From assembly GCA_900540095.1 (NCBI GenBank), contig UQEO01000018.1:1-27887 (forward strand): DNA of 27,887 nucleotides, given 5' to 3'. Shown here one piece after another: positions 1-7,703 of this stretch. The DNA is from an uncultured Collinsella sp. (lineage in GTDB: Bacteria; Actinomycetota; Coriobacteriia; Coriobacteriales; Coriobacteriaceae). Every line of letters starts with the position of its first letter. Positions within the stretch are counted from its first letter, which is position 1. A program made the translations under genes and the position numbers. The notes beneath the pieces were generated by a model. The model was not told where the DNA came from. It saw only the letters and a program-made list of their open reading frames with translations, and did not search any database.

Positions 1-1
1 C

Positions 2-961
2 GAGCGCGATGCACCGGATGCGGCGCGTGTGCTCGATCGCGACGTGTCGGCGGGTGATGCCGAGCGTCTGCGCTCGCGCACGCTGGGCCTCATGCTGGAG
101 GACACGGCGCTCGAGCTGGGTGCGATGGCGCTGAGCCCGCTGTCCAAAACCGAGTACGCGCTGGCGGCGCCGGCGCTTTGCGGCGGCTACCAGGGCGATT
201 ACGCGCCCTTTGGCGATGTGTACCTGTCGACGCTTGAGTTTGTGGCACGTGTGCGCAACCGCACGTCTGCCGTGGTGCCCCAAGAGCTCGTGACGCTCAA
301 CGCGGTGGAAGATTGTATGGAGCGAGTGCTGGCGCAGGCGCTCTCAACGCTCGACGGTCCGGTCGATATGCTCGACCGCGCGGCGCAGCTGCTCGGCGGG
401 CTTGAGCCGGGTGAGGTCGATGGGGCGCTCGAGGCGCACGTGGACCGCAATCGATCTTTCGACGACATCCCGATGGCCGCTGGCAAGCCTGAGGCCTGCT
501 CGCTGCTGCTGATGCTCGTTCGACAGGGTGAAGCTGCCCGCCGCATGTTGCCGATGGCGCCGATCGTCTCGGCCCGTTCGTTTGCCGAGCGTGCCTGGCC
601 GTACATGCTCGCGTGGTCCGACCTGGGGCTGAGCGGCAAGGAACGCATGACGGTCGATGCGCTGGCGCGCGCCGAGGTGAACCGCTTTGCCGACGAGGAT
701 ACAAGCGAGCGCATGCGTGGCGAGATGATGGGCATATTGGGTGACCTGTTGGGCATTTCGCCCGAGCAGATGGAGGAGCTGCGCTCTGAGGACGGTCAGC
801 GTCGTTTACACGAGGGAATGAAAAAGTTCGAGGGCGAGGTTCAGGACGCCATCGATAAGATGATGGGCGGTCAGGGCGGCTCGCAAGGTAGTCCCCAGGG
901 TGGCCCGATGCCGCACCCGCCAGTAGATCCGAGGCAGTTCCCCTTTTTCTCGCAGAACTAA
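2..961 (+). CDS. Hypothetical protein, 5' end outside the window
   Basis: The reading frame is open from the left edge, with no stop before the first possible internal GTG at 29, so this is the C-terminal part (about 319 residues) of a longer protein. I do not recognise the family. It is Leu/Ala/Glu-rich and probably alpha-helical, with no signal peptide or membrane segment in the visible part. An acidic helical stretch (about residues 245-280 of the visible part) leads into a Gly/Gln/Pro/Met-rich disordered tail ending near FPFFSQN. It lies upstream of ruvCAB in the same direction, about 140 bp away, where many actinobacteria carry yebC; this protein does not look like YebC. It is clearly coding, because codon use is consistent across the whole frame, but the function is unknown. 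Confidence 0.75.
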   Translation, partial: ERDAPDAARVLDRDVSAGDAERLRSRTLGLMLEDTALELGAMALSPLSKTEYALAAPALCGGYQGDYAPFGDVYLSTLEFVARVRNRTSAVVPQELVTLNAVEDCMERVLAQALSTLDGPVDMLDRAAQLLGGLEPGEVDGALEAHVDRNRSFDDIPMAAGKPEACSLLLMLVRQGEAARRMLPMAPIVSARSFAERAWPYMLAWSDLGLSGKERMTVDALARAEVNRFADEDTSERMRGEMMGILGDLLGISPEQMEELRSEDGQRRLHEGMKKFEGEVQDAIDKMMGGQGGSQGSPQGGPMPHPPVDPRQFPFFSQN

Positions 962-1098
962 CTATGGGATAGGATTCGCTTCCAACCCCGATACTTCAAC
1001 TAAGCATCTTGGCCCCGTTGTGTTATTCTAGAACAGACGTTCGTGAATGATGCGCGGGGCCTTGTCTTGCGCTGTGCTTGTGGCGAGGGGAGGTCGGC
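962..1098 (+). other. Intergenic leader upstream of ruvC
   Basis: This 137-bp gap carries a 7-bp inverted repeat, GGCCCCG at 1011-1017 and CGGGGCC at 1055-1061, spaced by 37 bp that include an AT-richer TTATTCTAGAA patch. The AT-rich patch could hold a -10 element, but no convincing -35 stands at the right distance. The SD site GAGGGGAGG (1085-1093) serves ruvC. No tRNA or other RNA gene is visible. Confidence 0.3.
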
Positions 1099-1620
1099 TT
1101 GGTTATCTTGGGCATTGACCCCGGTTTGGCTCATACGGGTTGGGGGATTATCGAGGAGCGGCGTGGCGAGGTTCGCTGCCGTGCCTACGGTTGCATCGAG
1201 ACCAGCGCGGGCAGCCCGCTTGCGGTGCGCCTGTCGCATATCGCCCGTGACCTTAAGGATGTCGTCGAGCGTTATCGACCCGACACAGCTGCTGTCGAGA
1301 GCATCTACTTTGGCGCCAACGTTCGCTCGGCCATCCCTACGGCGCATGCCCGCGGTGCTGCACTCGTGGCGCTTTCGGAATGTGCACTCGAGATTGGCGA
1401 GTACACGCCTATGCAGATTAAGCAGGCTGTTGTGGGCACCGGCGCCGCGGACAAACGACAGGTCGCGTATATGGTTCGTACGCTCACACAGCTCGATCAC
1501 GACCCGCATCCCGACCATGCCGCCGATGCCTTGGCCTGCGCTATCTGTCACGTTAACCTGAGCCGCACCCGCGCCCTTACCGGTGGCGAGTTCTATCAAC
1601 AGAGAGGAACCGGATACTGA
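1099..1620 (+). CDS. ruvC: Crossover junction endodeoxyribonuclease RuvC
   Basis: RuvC is the Holliday-junction resolvase that nicks symmetric strands of four-way DNA junctions during recombination, working with RuvAB. I chose TTG 1099 because the SD AGGGGAGG ends 5 nt upstream and this start puts the first catalytic Asp at residue 7, as in characterised RuvCs. An upstream in-frame TTG at 1078 would add 7 residues and leave the SD inside the gene. The product is 173 aa, the usual family length. Visible active-site residues are D7 in LGIDPG, E67 in VESIYFG, and H140 and D143 in DHAADALA. The D/E/H/D set matches the Thermus-type site, whereas E. coli has D/E/D/D. The stop overlaps the ruvA start, indicating translational coupling in a ruvCAB operon. 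Confidence 0.95.
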   Translation: MVILGIDPGLAHTGWGIIEERRGEVRCRAYGCIETSAGSPLAVRLSHIARDLKDVVERYRPDTAAVESIYFGANVRSAIPTAHARGAALVALSECALEIGEYTPMQIKQAVVGTGAADKRQVAYMVRTLTQLDHDPHPDHAADALACAICHVNLSRTRALTGGEFYQQRGTGY

Positions 1621-2240
1621 TGATCTCCCAGCTCCATGGAACGCTTGTCGAGGCCACGATGAGCTCGGCCGTCGTCGATGTATCGGGCGTTGGCTTTGAG
1701 CTCGGCATCTCGGGCAGCACTGCCGCCACGCTGCCTACGCCCGGCGGCGAGGTGCGCCTTTATACCCGTATGCAGGTGCGCGAGGACGCCATGACACTTT
1801 TCGGTTTTTCCTCAAAGGATGAGCGCACGATGTTCGACCGGCTCGTGTCCGTCTCGGGCGTTGGCCCGCGCTTGGCGCTCGCCGTGCTTTCCACCTATAC
1901 CGTGGGGCAGCTGTATTCGCTGGTGATGGCTGAGGACGACAAGGGCATGGCCAAGGTGCCCGGTGTGGGCAAAAAGACAGCTCAGCGTCTGATCCTGGAA
2001 CTCAAGAGCACCTTTGCCAAGGATAAGGGCTTTGTGCCGGTCGACGTGATTCCCGGCCAGGTTGCGATGCCGGTTCCCGCCGCCGCTCCTTCGGCGATCG
2101 ATGACGCCCGTGCGGCGCTCCTTTCCATGGGCTTTAGCCCGCAGGAGACCGATGTTGCCCTGAGCGGGTATGATGGGCAGAATATGCGTGTCGAGGATCT
2201 GCTCGGCGCGGCGCTTAAGCGACTCGGAATGGATGCGTGA
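1620..2240 (+). CDS. ruvA: Holliday junction branch migration protein RuvA
   Basis: RuvA is the junction-binding subunit of the RuvAB branch-migration motor; tetramers hold the four-way junction while RuvB hexamers pump DNA. The 206-aa product shows the N-terminal OB-fold start (MISQLHGTL, then VDVSGVGFEL), the helix-hairpin-helix region with SVSGVGPRLALAVLS and KVPGVGKKTAQRLILEL, and a C-terminal UBA-like RuvB-binding domain (ALLSMGFSPQETDVAL) after an Ala/Pro linker around residues 150-160. ATG 1620 overlaps the ruvC stop by one base and is preceded by the SD AGAGAGGA. The 3' end overlaps the ruvB start, so ruvC-ruvA-ruvB is a coupled operon. Confidence 0.96.
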   Translation: MISQLHGTLVEATMSSAVVDVSGVGFELGISGSTAATLPTPGGEVRLYTRMQVREDAMTLFGFSSKDERTMFDRLVSVSGVGPRLALAVLSTYTVGQLYSLVMAEDDKGMAKVPGVGKKTAQRLILELKSTFAKDKGFVPVDVIPGQVAMPVPAAAPSAIDDARAALLSMGFSPQETDVALSGYDGQNMRVEDLLGAALKRLGMDA

Positions 2241-3307
2241 TGTGGGAAGCCGATGACTCTCAGGACCTGTGGGCGACGCCCGGCAACTCGCCGGCGGCAT
2301 CCATGGCGCACGGCGAGCGCATGGTGGGCTCGGAGCTGACGGCCGAGGACCTCGATGTCGACCGCACTTTGCGCCCCCAGCGCCTGGACGACTACTGCGG
2401 CCAGGAGCACATCAAGCAGAGCCTGCGCGTGTTGATCGAAGCGGCGCAGAGCCGTGGCGAGACGCTCGACCACGTGATTTTCTCGGGTCCTCCGGGCCTG
2501 GGCAAGACCACGCTGGCCACCGTTATCGCCAACGAGCTGGGCGCTCAGATCAAGACCACGAGTGGCCCTGCCATCGCGCGCACGGGCGACCTGGCGGCCA
2601 TCCTTACTAACTTGCAGCCGGGTGATGTGCTGTTTATCGACGAGATCCACCGCCTCAACCGTTCGGTCGAGGAGGTCCTGTACCCCGCGATGGAGGACTT
2701 TGCCCTCGATATCGTGATTGGCAAGGGTCCGGCGGCGCGCTCGATTCGCCTGGATATTCCTAAGTTTACGCTGGTAGCGGCAACGACCCGCTCAGGCATG
2801 TTGACCGGCCCGTTGCGCGACCGCTTTGGCATTTCGTATCGCCTGGATTACTACACGGTCGAGGAGCTCGCGCAGATTGTGACGCGCTCGGCGACTATCC
2901 TGGGCGTGACGATCGATCATCCCAGTGCACTCGAGATCGGCTCGCGTTCGCGCGGTACGCCACGTCTTGCCAACCGCCTGCTCAAGCGCGTGCGCGACTA
3001 TGCACAGGTGCGCGGCAACGGTCCCATTGAGCTCGATATCTGCCGTCAGGCGCTCGAGTTCTTCGAGATCGACGAGCTCGGTCTGGACTGGATGGATATT
3101 CGCATTTTGGAGACGCTTGCCAAGACGTTCTCCGGTCGTGCCGTGGGACTTACGACCCTTGCCAGCGCGGTGGGCGAGGACCCGGGCACGCTCGAGGATG
3201 TCTATGAGCCCTATTTGCTGCAGTGCGGGTTGATGATTCGTACGCCGCAGGGCCGTCAGGCAACCCTTCGCACCTTTGAGCACCTGGGGATTGAACCTAC
3301 CGTTTAG
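2240..3307 (+). CDS. ruvB: Holliday junction branch migration helicase RuvB
   Basis: RuvB is the hexameric AAA+ ATPase motor that drives branch migration on RuvA-bound junctions. The 355-aa product has Walker A GPPGLGKTT (residues about 83-91), Walker B IDEIHR (about 133-138), the sensor region LVAATTRSGMLTGPLRDRFG with its arginine finger, and the C-terminal winged-helix DNA-binding domain (GLDWMDIRIL, then GLTTLASAVGED). ATG 2240 overlaps the ruvA stop TGA by one base; GTG 2237, one codon earlier, is an alternative. The N-terminal extension of about 35 residues before the conserved LRPQRLDDYCGQ block is somewhat long and rich in Ala/Ser/Asp. No terminator is obvious after the stop. Confidence 0.96.
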   Translation: MWEADDSQDLWATPGNSPAASMAHGERMVGSELTAEDLDVDRTLRPQRLDDYCGQEHIKQSLRVLIEAAQSRGETLDHVIFSGPPGLGKTTLATVIANELGAQIKTTSGPAIARTGDLAAILTNLQPGDVLFIDEIHRLNRSVEEVLYPAMEDFALDIVIGKGPAARSIRLDIPKFTLVAATTRSGMLTGPLRDRFGISYRLDYYTVEELAQIVTRSATILGVTIDHPSALEIGSRSRGTPRLANRLLKRVRDYAQVRGNGPIELDICRQALEFFEIDELGLDWMDIRILETLAKTFSGRAVGLTTLASAVGEDPGTLEDVYEPYLLQCGLMIRTPQGRQATLRTFEHLGIEPTV

Positions 3308-3383
3308 GGCGCTTTGTTTTGGCGGGCTGTTGGACTATCGCTGGGCATCGGGTAAACATATCGCCGTTCATCGGTTATGGGCG

Positions 3384-3411
3384 TTTTACTATTGCGCGCC
3401 CGTGCTATGCT
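3384..3411 (+). promoter_or_regulatory. Candidate promoter of fhs
   Basis: A -10-like TATGCT (3406-3411) lies 40 bp before the fhs ATG, with a weak -35-like TTTTAC (3384-3389) at 16-bp spacing. The -35 match is poor, so this is only a positional candidate. Confidence 0.35.
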
Positions 3412-3451
3412 GAATTGGTCTTTTTCTCATTCGGTAACGAAAGGACCGCCC

Positions 3452-5119
3452 ATGCCTACTGACATCGAAATCGCACGTTCTGTCACGCCGCTGCCTATTA
3501 CCGAGGTGGCCAAGAACGCCGGCGTCGACGTTAAGCACCTTATTCCGTACGGCTTCGACAAGGCTAAGGTCGACTATTCACTGCTCAACGAGCCGACTGA
3601 TCACCAGGCCAAGCTCGTCCTCGTGACCGCTATCAACCCAACGCCCGCGGGCGAGGGCAAGACCACCACGACCATCGGTCTGGCCGATGGCCTGCGTCGT
3701 CGCGGTATCAAGAGCGCCGTGGCCCTGCGTGAGCCTTCGCTCGGTCCCGTCTTTGGCGTCAAGGGCGGTGCCGCTGGCGGCGGTTGGGCCCAGGTCATTC
3801 CCATGGAGGACATCAACCTGCACTTTACCGGCGACTTCCATGCCATCGGTGCTGCCAACAACCTGCTGGCCGCCATGCTCGATAACCACATCCAGCAGGG
3901 CAATCAGCTCGGTATTGACGTTAAGCGCATCACCTGGAAGCGCGTCGTCGACATGAACGACCGTCAGCTGCGCCATGTTATCGACGGCATTGGCGGTAAG
4001 GCCCAAGGTGTGCCGCGCGAGGACGGCTTCGACATCACCGTTGCCTCCGAGGTCATGGCAATCCTGTGCCTGTCTACGAGCATCAACGACCTCAAGGAAC
4101 GCTTGGGTGAGATTGTCGTCGGCTATAGCTTTGCCGGCGAGCCCGTCCGTGCCCGCGACCTCAAGGCCCAGGGTGCCATGGCCGCGTTGCTTAAGGACGC
4201 GCTTAAGCCCAACCTGGTGCAAACGCTCGAGGGCACGCCCGCGTTTGTCCACGGCGGTCCCTTCGCCAACATTGCCCACGGCTGCAACTCTATTATGGCC
4301 ACGCGTATGGCGATGCGCTTTGGCGATGTTGCCATTACCGAGGCCGGCTTCGGTGCCGATCTGGGTGCCGAGAAGTTCCTCGACATCAAGTGCCGCATGA
4401 CGGGCGTTCGCCCCAGCGCCGTCGTGGTCGTCGCGACCGCTCGTGCGCTTAAGTACAACGGTGGCGTCGCCAAGGCCGACCTCAACGAGGAGAACCTCGA
4501 AGCACTCAAGGCTGGCATGCCCAACTTGCTGCGTCATGTCGACAACATCCAGAACGTTTATGGTCTGCCCTGCGTGGTCGCCATCAACCGCTTCCCGACG
4601 GACACCGAGGCTGAGCTTGCACTCATCGAGTCCGAGTGCCAGAAGCTCGGCGTCAACGTTAAGCTTTCCGAGGTCTGGGCCAAGGGCGGCGAGGGCGCGC
4701 TCGAGCTGGCCGATGAGGTCATGCGTCTGATTGAGCAGCCGAGCGAGCTCAAGTTTGCCTATGAGGACGGCGCTGATGTCGCTGATGCCCTCGAGGCCGT
4801 TGCCACCAAGGTCTACCGCGCCGACGGCGTTGACTTTACGCCGGCCGCCAAGCGCCAGCTCGCCGAGCTGCGCGAGAACGGCTTTGGCAACCTGCCGGTG
4901 TGCGTCGCCAAGACGCAGTACAGCTTTAGCGACAACGCCAAGGCCCTGGGCGCTCCCGAGAACTTCCGCATCACCGTGCGTGAGCTCAAGGTTTCCGCCG
5001 GTGCCCACTTTGTGGTCGCGCTGACCGGCAGCGTTCTGACCATGCCGGGTCTGCCCAAGGTGCCCGCAGCAGAGAACATCGACGTCGACAACGACGGCAA
5101 CATCACCGGCCTGTTCTAA
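3452..5119 (+). CDS. fhs: Formate--tetrahydrofolate ligase
   Basis: This enzyme is the cytoplasmic, ATP-dependent formyl-THF synthetase: formate + THF + ATP to 10-formyl-THF. It feeds purine and fMet synthesis and, in anaerobes, the methyl branch of one-carbon metabolism. ATG 3452 is chosen because of the SD GAAAGGA just upstream; it gives 555 aa, the standard length. The N-terminus (SDIEIA-like start, then ITEVAKNAGV and IPYG) and the nucleotide-binding loop NPTPAGEGKTTTTIGL (about residues 65-80) are typical. Also visible are LREPSLGPVFGVKGGAAGGG, the HFTGDFHAIGAANNLL block, ITEAGFGADLGAEKF, and the C-terminal LTGSVLTMPGLP. It is monocistronic, closed by a terminator at 5145-5177. It connects functionally to fchA/folD about 10 kb downstream. 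With folD frameshifted here, Fhs may be the main source of formyl-THF. Confidence 0.97.
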   Translation: MPTDIEIARSVTPLPITEVAKNAGVDVKHLIPYGFDKAKVDYSLLNEPTDHQAKLVLVTAINPTPAGEGKTTTTIGLADGLRRRGIKSAVALREPSLGPVFGVKGGAAGGGWAQVIPMEDINLHFTGDFHAIGAANNLLAAMLDNHIQQGNQLGIDVKRITWKRVVDMNDRQLRHVIDGIGGKAQGVPREDGFDITVASEVMAILCLSTSINDLKERLGEIVVGYSFAGEPVRARDLKAQGAMAALLKDALKPNLVQTLEGTPAFVHGGPFANIAHGCNSIMATRMAMRFGDVAITEAGFGADLGAEKFLDIKCRMTGVRPSAVVVVATARALKYNGGVAKADLNEENLEALKAGMPNLLRHVDNIQNVYGLPCVVAINRFPTDTEAELALIESECQKLGVNVKLSEVWAKGGEGALELADEVMRLIEQPSELKFAYEDGADVADALEAVATKVYRADGVDFTPAAKRQLAELRENGFGNLPVCVAKTQYSFSDNAKALGAPENFRITVRELKVSAGAHFVVALTGSVLTMPGLPKVPAAENIDVDNDGNITGLF

Positions 5120-5144
5120 GCTCGCTGCTCATAGCTGCTAGCCC

Positions 5145-5177
5145 GCCCCGCTCCCACAAGGCGCGGCGGGGCTTTTT
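5145..5177 (+). terminator. Rho-independent terminator after fhs
   Basis: The stem GCCCCGC (5145-5151) pairs with GCGGGGC (5166-5172) across a 14-nt loop and is followed by five T residues. It lies 25 bp after the fhs stop. Confidence 0.8.
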
Positions 5178-5295
5178 GATCCTTAGGCCCGCGCATGTCT
5201 TGTAGATACCGACGGACTCTGCCCGTCATAGGCTTTTGCGCGGGTAGAATGCATGGATAACTTGAGGCTCACGCGCGACGGAAAGGAATCGTTGC

Positions 5296-6285
5296 ATGGA
5301 TCAGGACAAGACAACCGTGATGGGCGGCTACGGTTCCGCGCAGGCTGGCGATAGCGCCGATGCGACCCGCGTTGTTCCCAACCCCGGTTATACCGACCCC
5401 GCCGCGACGCAGCCTTCTACCGAGCCCACCCGGGTTATGGGTTATGGCGACACGGTGCAGGGCCCTTACGCTGCATCTTCGCAAGGCCCTTATGGCAACG
5501 CAGCTCCGGATCCGTTTGATTACGCGCCGCAGGATTCTTATGCTGCCTCGACGCCGAATCCCTATGATGACCTGCCGCAGAATCCCATTCCGCAGCCTCA
5601 GCAGACGACGTATTTGCCTCGCACGGCTCAGCCTCGTTACGAGTCGCGCGAGCCGTATCGCGAGTACCCCAAGTCGATTCCGCAATATGGCGAGGACGAG
5701 GAGAAGAGGCCGTCGCGTTCGTCGAGCGTGATCAAGAAGATCCTCATCGTGCTGGCGATCTTCTTTGCGCTGTCGGTTGTGTTTGCCATCGTGTCGGGCA
5801 TGCTCAACAAGCGGGGGAGCTCAACGGCCGATACCGCTGCCGAGCAAACCGAGTCCGCCTCGTCTAGCACCGTCGATTTGAGCGATGTCCCGGGGCAGTA
5901 CTGGTCCAACGCCAAGAAGCTTCTCAAGTCGCGCGGCGCCGATCTTTCGAATGCCGTGGTCCTGACCGATGATGGCTCAACGCCCGTCGTCGATGCCAAC
6001 TGGGTCGTTACTTCTGCCTACTATAACGACAACGGCAACCTCGAAATTCAACTCACGCACAAGAACAGCTCGGGCAACGCGTCCGGCGACCAGGGCGGCG
6101 CGGACAGCTCGAGTTCCAATACGCTGGAGGACTTGAGCAACAAGGCGCAGGAGTTGGGAGACAAGGCGCAGGAGCTGGGCGACACCGCTCAGAACCTGGG
6201 CGATACCGCGCAGAACTTGGGCGGCATGGCGACGGATGCCTGGAACGCCCTGCAAAACGGCATCTCGGGCGCGCAGGGAAACTAG
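5296..6285 (+). CDS. Single-pass membrane protein with PASTA-like domain and C-terminal heptad repeats
   Basis: No characterised family is recognised for the 329-aa product. Residues 1-145 are low complexity (Pro, Tyr, Gln, Asp; repeated QGPYG / NPYDD-type motifs) and probably a disordered cytoplasmic segment. A single membrane helix follows at about 147-170 (KKILIVLAIFFALSVVFAIV). A Ser/Thr linker leads to about residues 195-255, where DVPGQYWSNAKKLLKSRG, DDGSTPVVDANWVVTS and LEIQLTHK follow the order of a PASTA domain (VPG, AxxxL, G, WVVxSQ, VxLxV). Similar domains sense peptidoglycan fragments in PknB-type kinases. The end (about 279-313) is a perfect seven-residue repeat of the type LGDKAQE. 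ATG 5296 has the SD GAAAGGA 8 nt upstream. The PASTA reading is inference from sequence pattern. Confidence 0.8.
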   Translation: MDQDKTTVMGGYGSAQAGDSADATRVVPNPGYTDPAATQPSTEPTRVMGYGDTVQGPYAASSQGPYGNAAPDPFDYAPQDSYAASTPNPYDDLPQNPIPQPQQTTYLPRTAQPRYESREPYREYPKSIPQYGEDEEKRPSRSSSVIKKILIVLAIFFALSVVFAIVSGMLNKRGSSTADTAAEQTESASSSTVDLSDVPGQYWSNAKKLLKSRGADLSNAVVLTDDGSTPVVDANWVVTSAYYNDNGNLEIQLTHKNSSGNASGDQGGADSSSSNTLEDLSNKAQELGDKAQELGDTAQNLGDTAQNLGGMATDAWNALQNGISGAQGN

Positions 6286-6303
6286 CGGACGAGCGGAGCG
6301 GGG

Positions 6304-7485
6304 CTACAGCTGCTCGGCCGGACGCTCGGGCGAGCTGAAGCCCGAATCAAACGTGACGACGCATGAGACATCGGGCCGGCGCTCGTGCACGATGCGCGTG
6401 ACGAGCTCCAGCAGCTCCTCGTCGGATATGTCAAAGCCGTCGGGACGCACCAGGTCAAACGAAACGAACCCGTCGTGCTCGTGCAGATCGTGGATGGAGA
6501 GCGCGGGATCGATCTGCATGACGCCGCGCTTGACCCAGCCGCGCAAGTCATCGCCGGTTGTCGCGATGGGGTCGCAGTGCAGCGTGATACCAATGCCCAT
6601 CTGGCGCTTGATGTCGTGCTCGATGGTGTCCAGAATCTCGTGGTGCTCAAACGCGTCGCCCTCGCCGGGCATCTCCACGTGGGCGCTGGCAAACTGACGA
6701 CCGGGGCCGTAGTCGTGCACCATGAGGTCGTGTGTGCCCAAGACCTGCGGATAGGACATGATCTTGTCGCGGATTGCCTGGACGAGCTTGGGGTCGGGCG
6801 CTTGCCCCAGCAACGGGCTGATGGCGTCGCGCACCAGGCCCAGACCGCTGATGCAGATGAAGACGCCCACACCCAGGCCTGCCCAGCCATCGAGATCAAA
6901 GCCGGTCGTCTGCGAAATGAGCGCCGCCACCAAGACCGAGCCCGAGGTGATGACGTCGTTTTTGGAGTCTTGTGCTGTGGCGATGAGCGTCTCAGAGTCG
7001 ATGCGGTCGCCCAGCGTGCGGTTGAACGCGGCCATCCAGAATTTGACGAGCATGGACAGGACGAGGGCGGCTATGGAGAGCGCCGAATATGCGGTGGGCG
7101 AGGGCTTGATGATCTTGGTGATCGACTCGAGGATTAGGTTGATGCCGACGGCACAAACCAGGACGGCGACAAACAGACCAGCCAGGTACTCGTAGCGGCC
7201 GTGGCCGTAAGGGTGGCCCTCGTCTGCCGGGCGGCTGGCAAGGCGGAACCCGAGCAGGCTCACGATGTTGCTCGAGGCATCGGAGAGGTTGTTGAAAGCG
7301 TCGGCGATGAGGGAGACGGAGCCGGCGAGCAGGCCCGCGATGCCCTTTGCCAGGCACAGGGTGATGTTGAGGCCAATGCAGATGAGGCTTGCGGCAAAGC
7401 CCGCGTTAGTGCGGCAAGATGCATCGACCGGCTCGCTCTCGCTGCCGGGAACAAGCGTATGTACCAGTCGATTTACAAATAGCAT
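6304..7485 (-). CDS. Cation diffusion facilitator (CDF) family transporter
   Basis: This is a membrane antiporter that exports divalent metal ions, usually Zn, Fe or Mn, in exchange for protons. The start ATG 7485 has GAGGAC 7 nt upstream; the frame runs open to 7644, but that stretch is not family-like. The product is 393 aa with about six membrane helices. Landmarks are GSVSLIADAFNNLSDAS in TM2 (N65/D69), the HPYGHGRYE loop after TM2, and QDSKNDVITS in TM5, which supplies an Asp pair. An Asn/Asp plus Asp/Asp site is the combination associated with manganese-type CDFs, so Mn export is a reasonable but unproven guess. The C-terminal cytoplasmic domain (IMSYPQVLGTHDLMVHDYG, ASAHVEMP) is present, followed by an extra 80-residue tail. 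It is transcribed divergently from the zinc-ribbon gene, and no terminator separates it from the convergent gene ending at 6285. Confidence 0.92.
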   Translation of the reverse strand: MLFVNRLVHTLVPGSESEPVDASCRTNAGFAASLICIGLNITLCLAKGIAGLLAGSVSLIADAFNNLSDASSNIVSLLGFRLASRPADEGHPYGHGRYEYLAGLFVAVLVCAVGINLILESITKIIKPSPTAYSALSIAALVLSMLVKFWMAAFNRTLGDRIDSETLIATAQDSKNDVITSGSVLVAALISQTTGFDLDGWAGLGVGVFICISGLGLVRDAISPLLGQAPDPKLVQAIRDKIMSYPQVLGTHDLMVHDYGPGRQFASAHVEMPGEGDAFEHHEILDTIEHDIKRQMGIGITLHCDPIATTGDDLRGWVKRGVMQIDPALSIHDLHEHDGFVSFDLVRPDGFDISDEELLELVTRIVHERRPDVSCVVTFDSGFSSPERPAEQL

Positions 7486-7703
7486 AGCGGTCGTCCTCAC
7501 AATCATGTTTAAGGGGATAGTGTAGCTCGCACGGGGGCGCCGTGCGCCGATGCTCAGAAAATGCAGCAATAGTCTGCCGGTGCTAACGAGCGAGCCTTCT
7601 CGTCTGCCTGGGTGGTCCATTTTGGGCCACATGGGTATGGGCATGTGCCTGCTTGCTCGACATACTTAATGTCGACAGCCCCTGTGCAAAGGAGGACGTT
7701 TCC

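Noticed and set aside
3578..5008. 476-codon minus-strand open frame opposite fhs
   Set aside because: Shadow of the fhs codon pattern; fhs is unambiguous and this frame has no family-like motif.
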